Origin: Hybos culiciformis
Lineage: Eukaryota; Arthropoda; Insecta; Diptera; Hybotidae
DNA: 64,000 nt
Direction of reading: 5' to 3'
Assembly: GCA_964007475.1 (NCBI GenBank)
Contig: OZ023273.1
Coordinates: 6,424,176 to 6,488,175, forward strand
Below are positions 63,758 to 64,000 of this stretch, in pieces (position 1 is the first letter of the stretch; each line of letters starts with the position of its first letter). The notes under the pieces are model-generated. The model had not been told where the DNA came from. It saw only the letters and a list, made by a program, of their open reading frames with translations, and did not search any database. The position numbers and the translations under genes were made by a program.

Positions 63758-64000
63758 ATGAGGAATTACGACATAAATCTATTTCTAAAGTATATTATTC
63801 ACTTTTTAAATATATTATCAATTGTTTTGGGTTTTAAAAATTTCAAATATTGTTCAAAATATAAGATTTTTATAAATCGAAATTTAAAAATAAATTTTAT
63901 ATTAATATTTTATAGAATTATTTTAATTGTAATTGCAACAAATGGTTTTTTAAATCATAATAATGTTAATTTACTTTATAGAACAACTAATAATAAAACA
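63758..64000 (+). CDS. Gustatory receptor GR4, 5' part only (cut by the window end)
   Basis: From the ATG at 63758 the frame is open to the end of the window (81 codons). The protein starts MRNYDINLFLKYIIHFLN and continues LGFKNFKY, LKINFILIFYRIILIVIAT. It lines up with the N-terminus of GR3 (LGFKIFRY, LRINLIIIFIRIILIIISA) at the same distance from the start Met, so it is a GR3 paralogue, 1.1 kb downstream in the same orientation. The TM-rich pattern fits the first GR helix. The rest of the gene is outside the window, so completeness cannot be judged. Confidence 0.8.
   Translation, partial: MRNYDINLFLKYIIHFLNILSIVLGFKNFKYCSKYKIFINRNLKINFILIFYRIILIVIATNGFLNHNNVNLLYRTTNNKT

Noticed and set aside
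63583..63837. 84-codon plus-strand ORF near the window end
   Set aside because: It overlaps GR4 in a different frame, has no similarity to GR3, and is a shadow.
1..64000. CRISPR arrays, operons or ribosome-binding sites
   Set aside because: The sequence is eukaryotic with spliced genes; the direct repeats seen are satellites or MITEs without spacer structure.

Overview
The window is very AT-rich eukaryotic DNA with spliced genes (GT-AG introns, mostly short), long A/T runs, transposon debris and arthropod-type gustatory receptors, so it most likely comes from an insect nuclear genome. The extreme AT content would suit some parasitoid wasps or midges, but the species cannot be fixed from the sequence alone. 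It contains a 200-N assembly gap.

Positions 573-35056 hold a head-to-tail array, all on the minus strand, of SLC5-family sodium/solute symporters resembling the sodium-coupled monocarboxylate transporter (SMCT) branch. I rebuilt the exons by hand from reading frame, splice sites and exon lengths shared between copies. Gene A (573-4250; 10 exons; 587 aa), gene C (11846-20677; 8 exons; 700 aa, with a long Ser/Thr-rich N-terminus) and gene D (28525-35056; 11 exons; 625 aa, divergent) are complete. Gene B (7950-10503) has intact exons 3-10 but no first two exons of its own. Its first exon is in phase with exon 2 of gene C, so B may share C's 5' exons. Internal exon lengths (66, 52, 68, 155, 250 bp) are identical among copies, and intron losses or gains distinguish them. 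The large intron of gene C carries a 1.6-kb 12-bp minisatellite nested in a ~100-bp repeat family, plus a fold-back element.

Positions 35057-48430 are mostly gene-poor AT-rich DNA with a near-perfect 296-bp hairpin element and one unexplained 92-codon ORF.

Positions 48431-64000 hold a gustatory receptor (GR, 7tm_7) cluster: two similar minus-strand genes (48431-50828, 52360-54117), one plus-strand gene (61214-62638) and the start of a fourth (63758 to the window end). The three complete genes share one phase-0 intron just before the last membrane segment and end in the GR signature (T/M)Yxxx-LIQF. A decayed jockey-like non-LTR retrotransposon and several non-autonomous elements separate them. 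One is a hAT-like fold-back element with an 8-bp target-site duplication, inside a GR intron.

Functionally the window joins two unrelated tandem families: membrane symporters for small organic anions and chemoreceptors. Nothing in the sequence links their roles.
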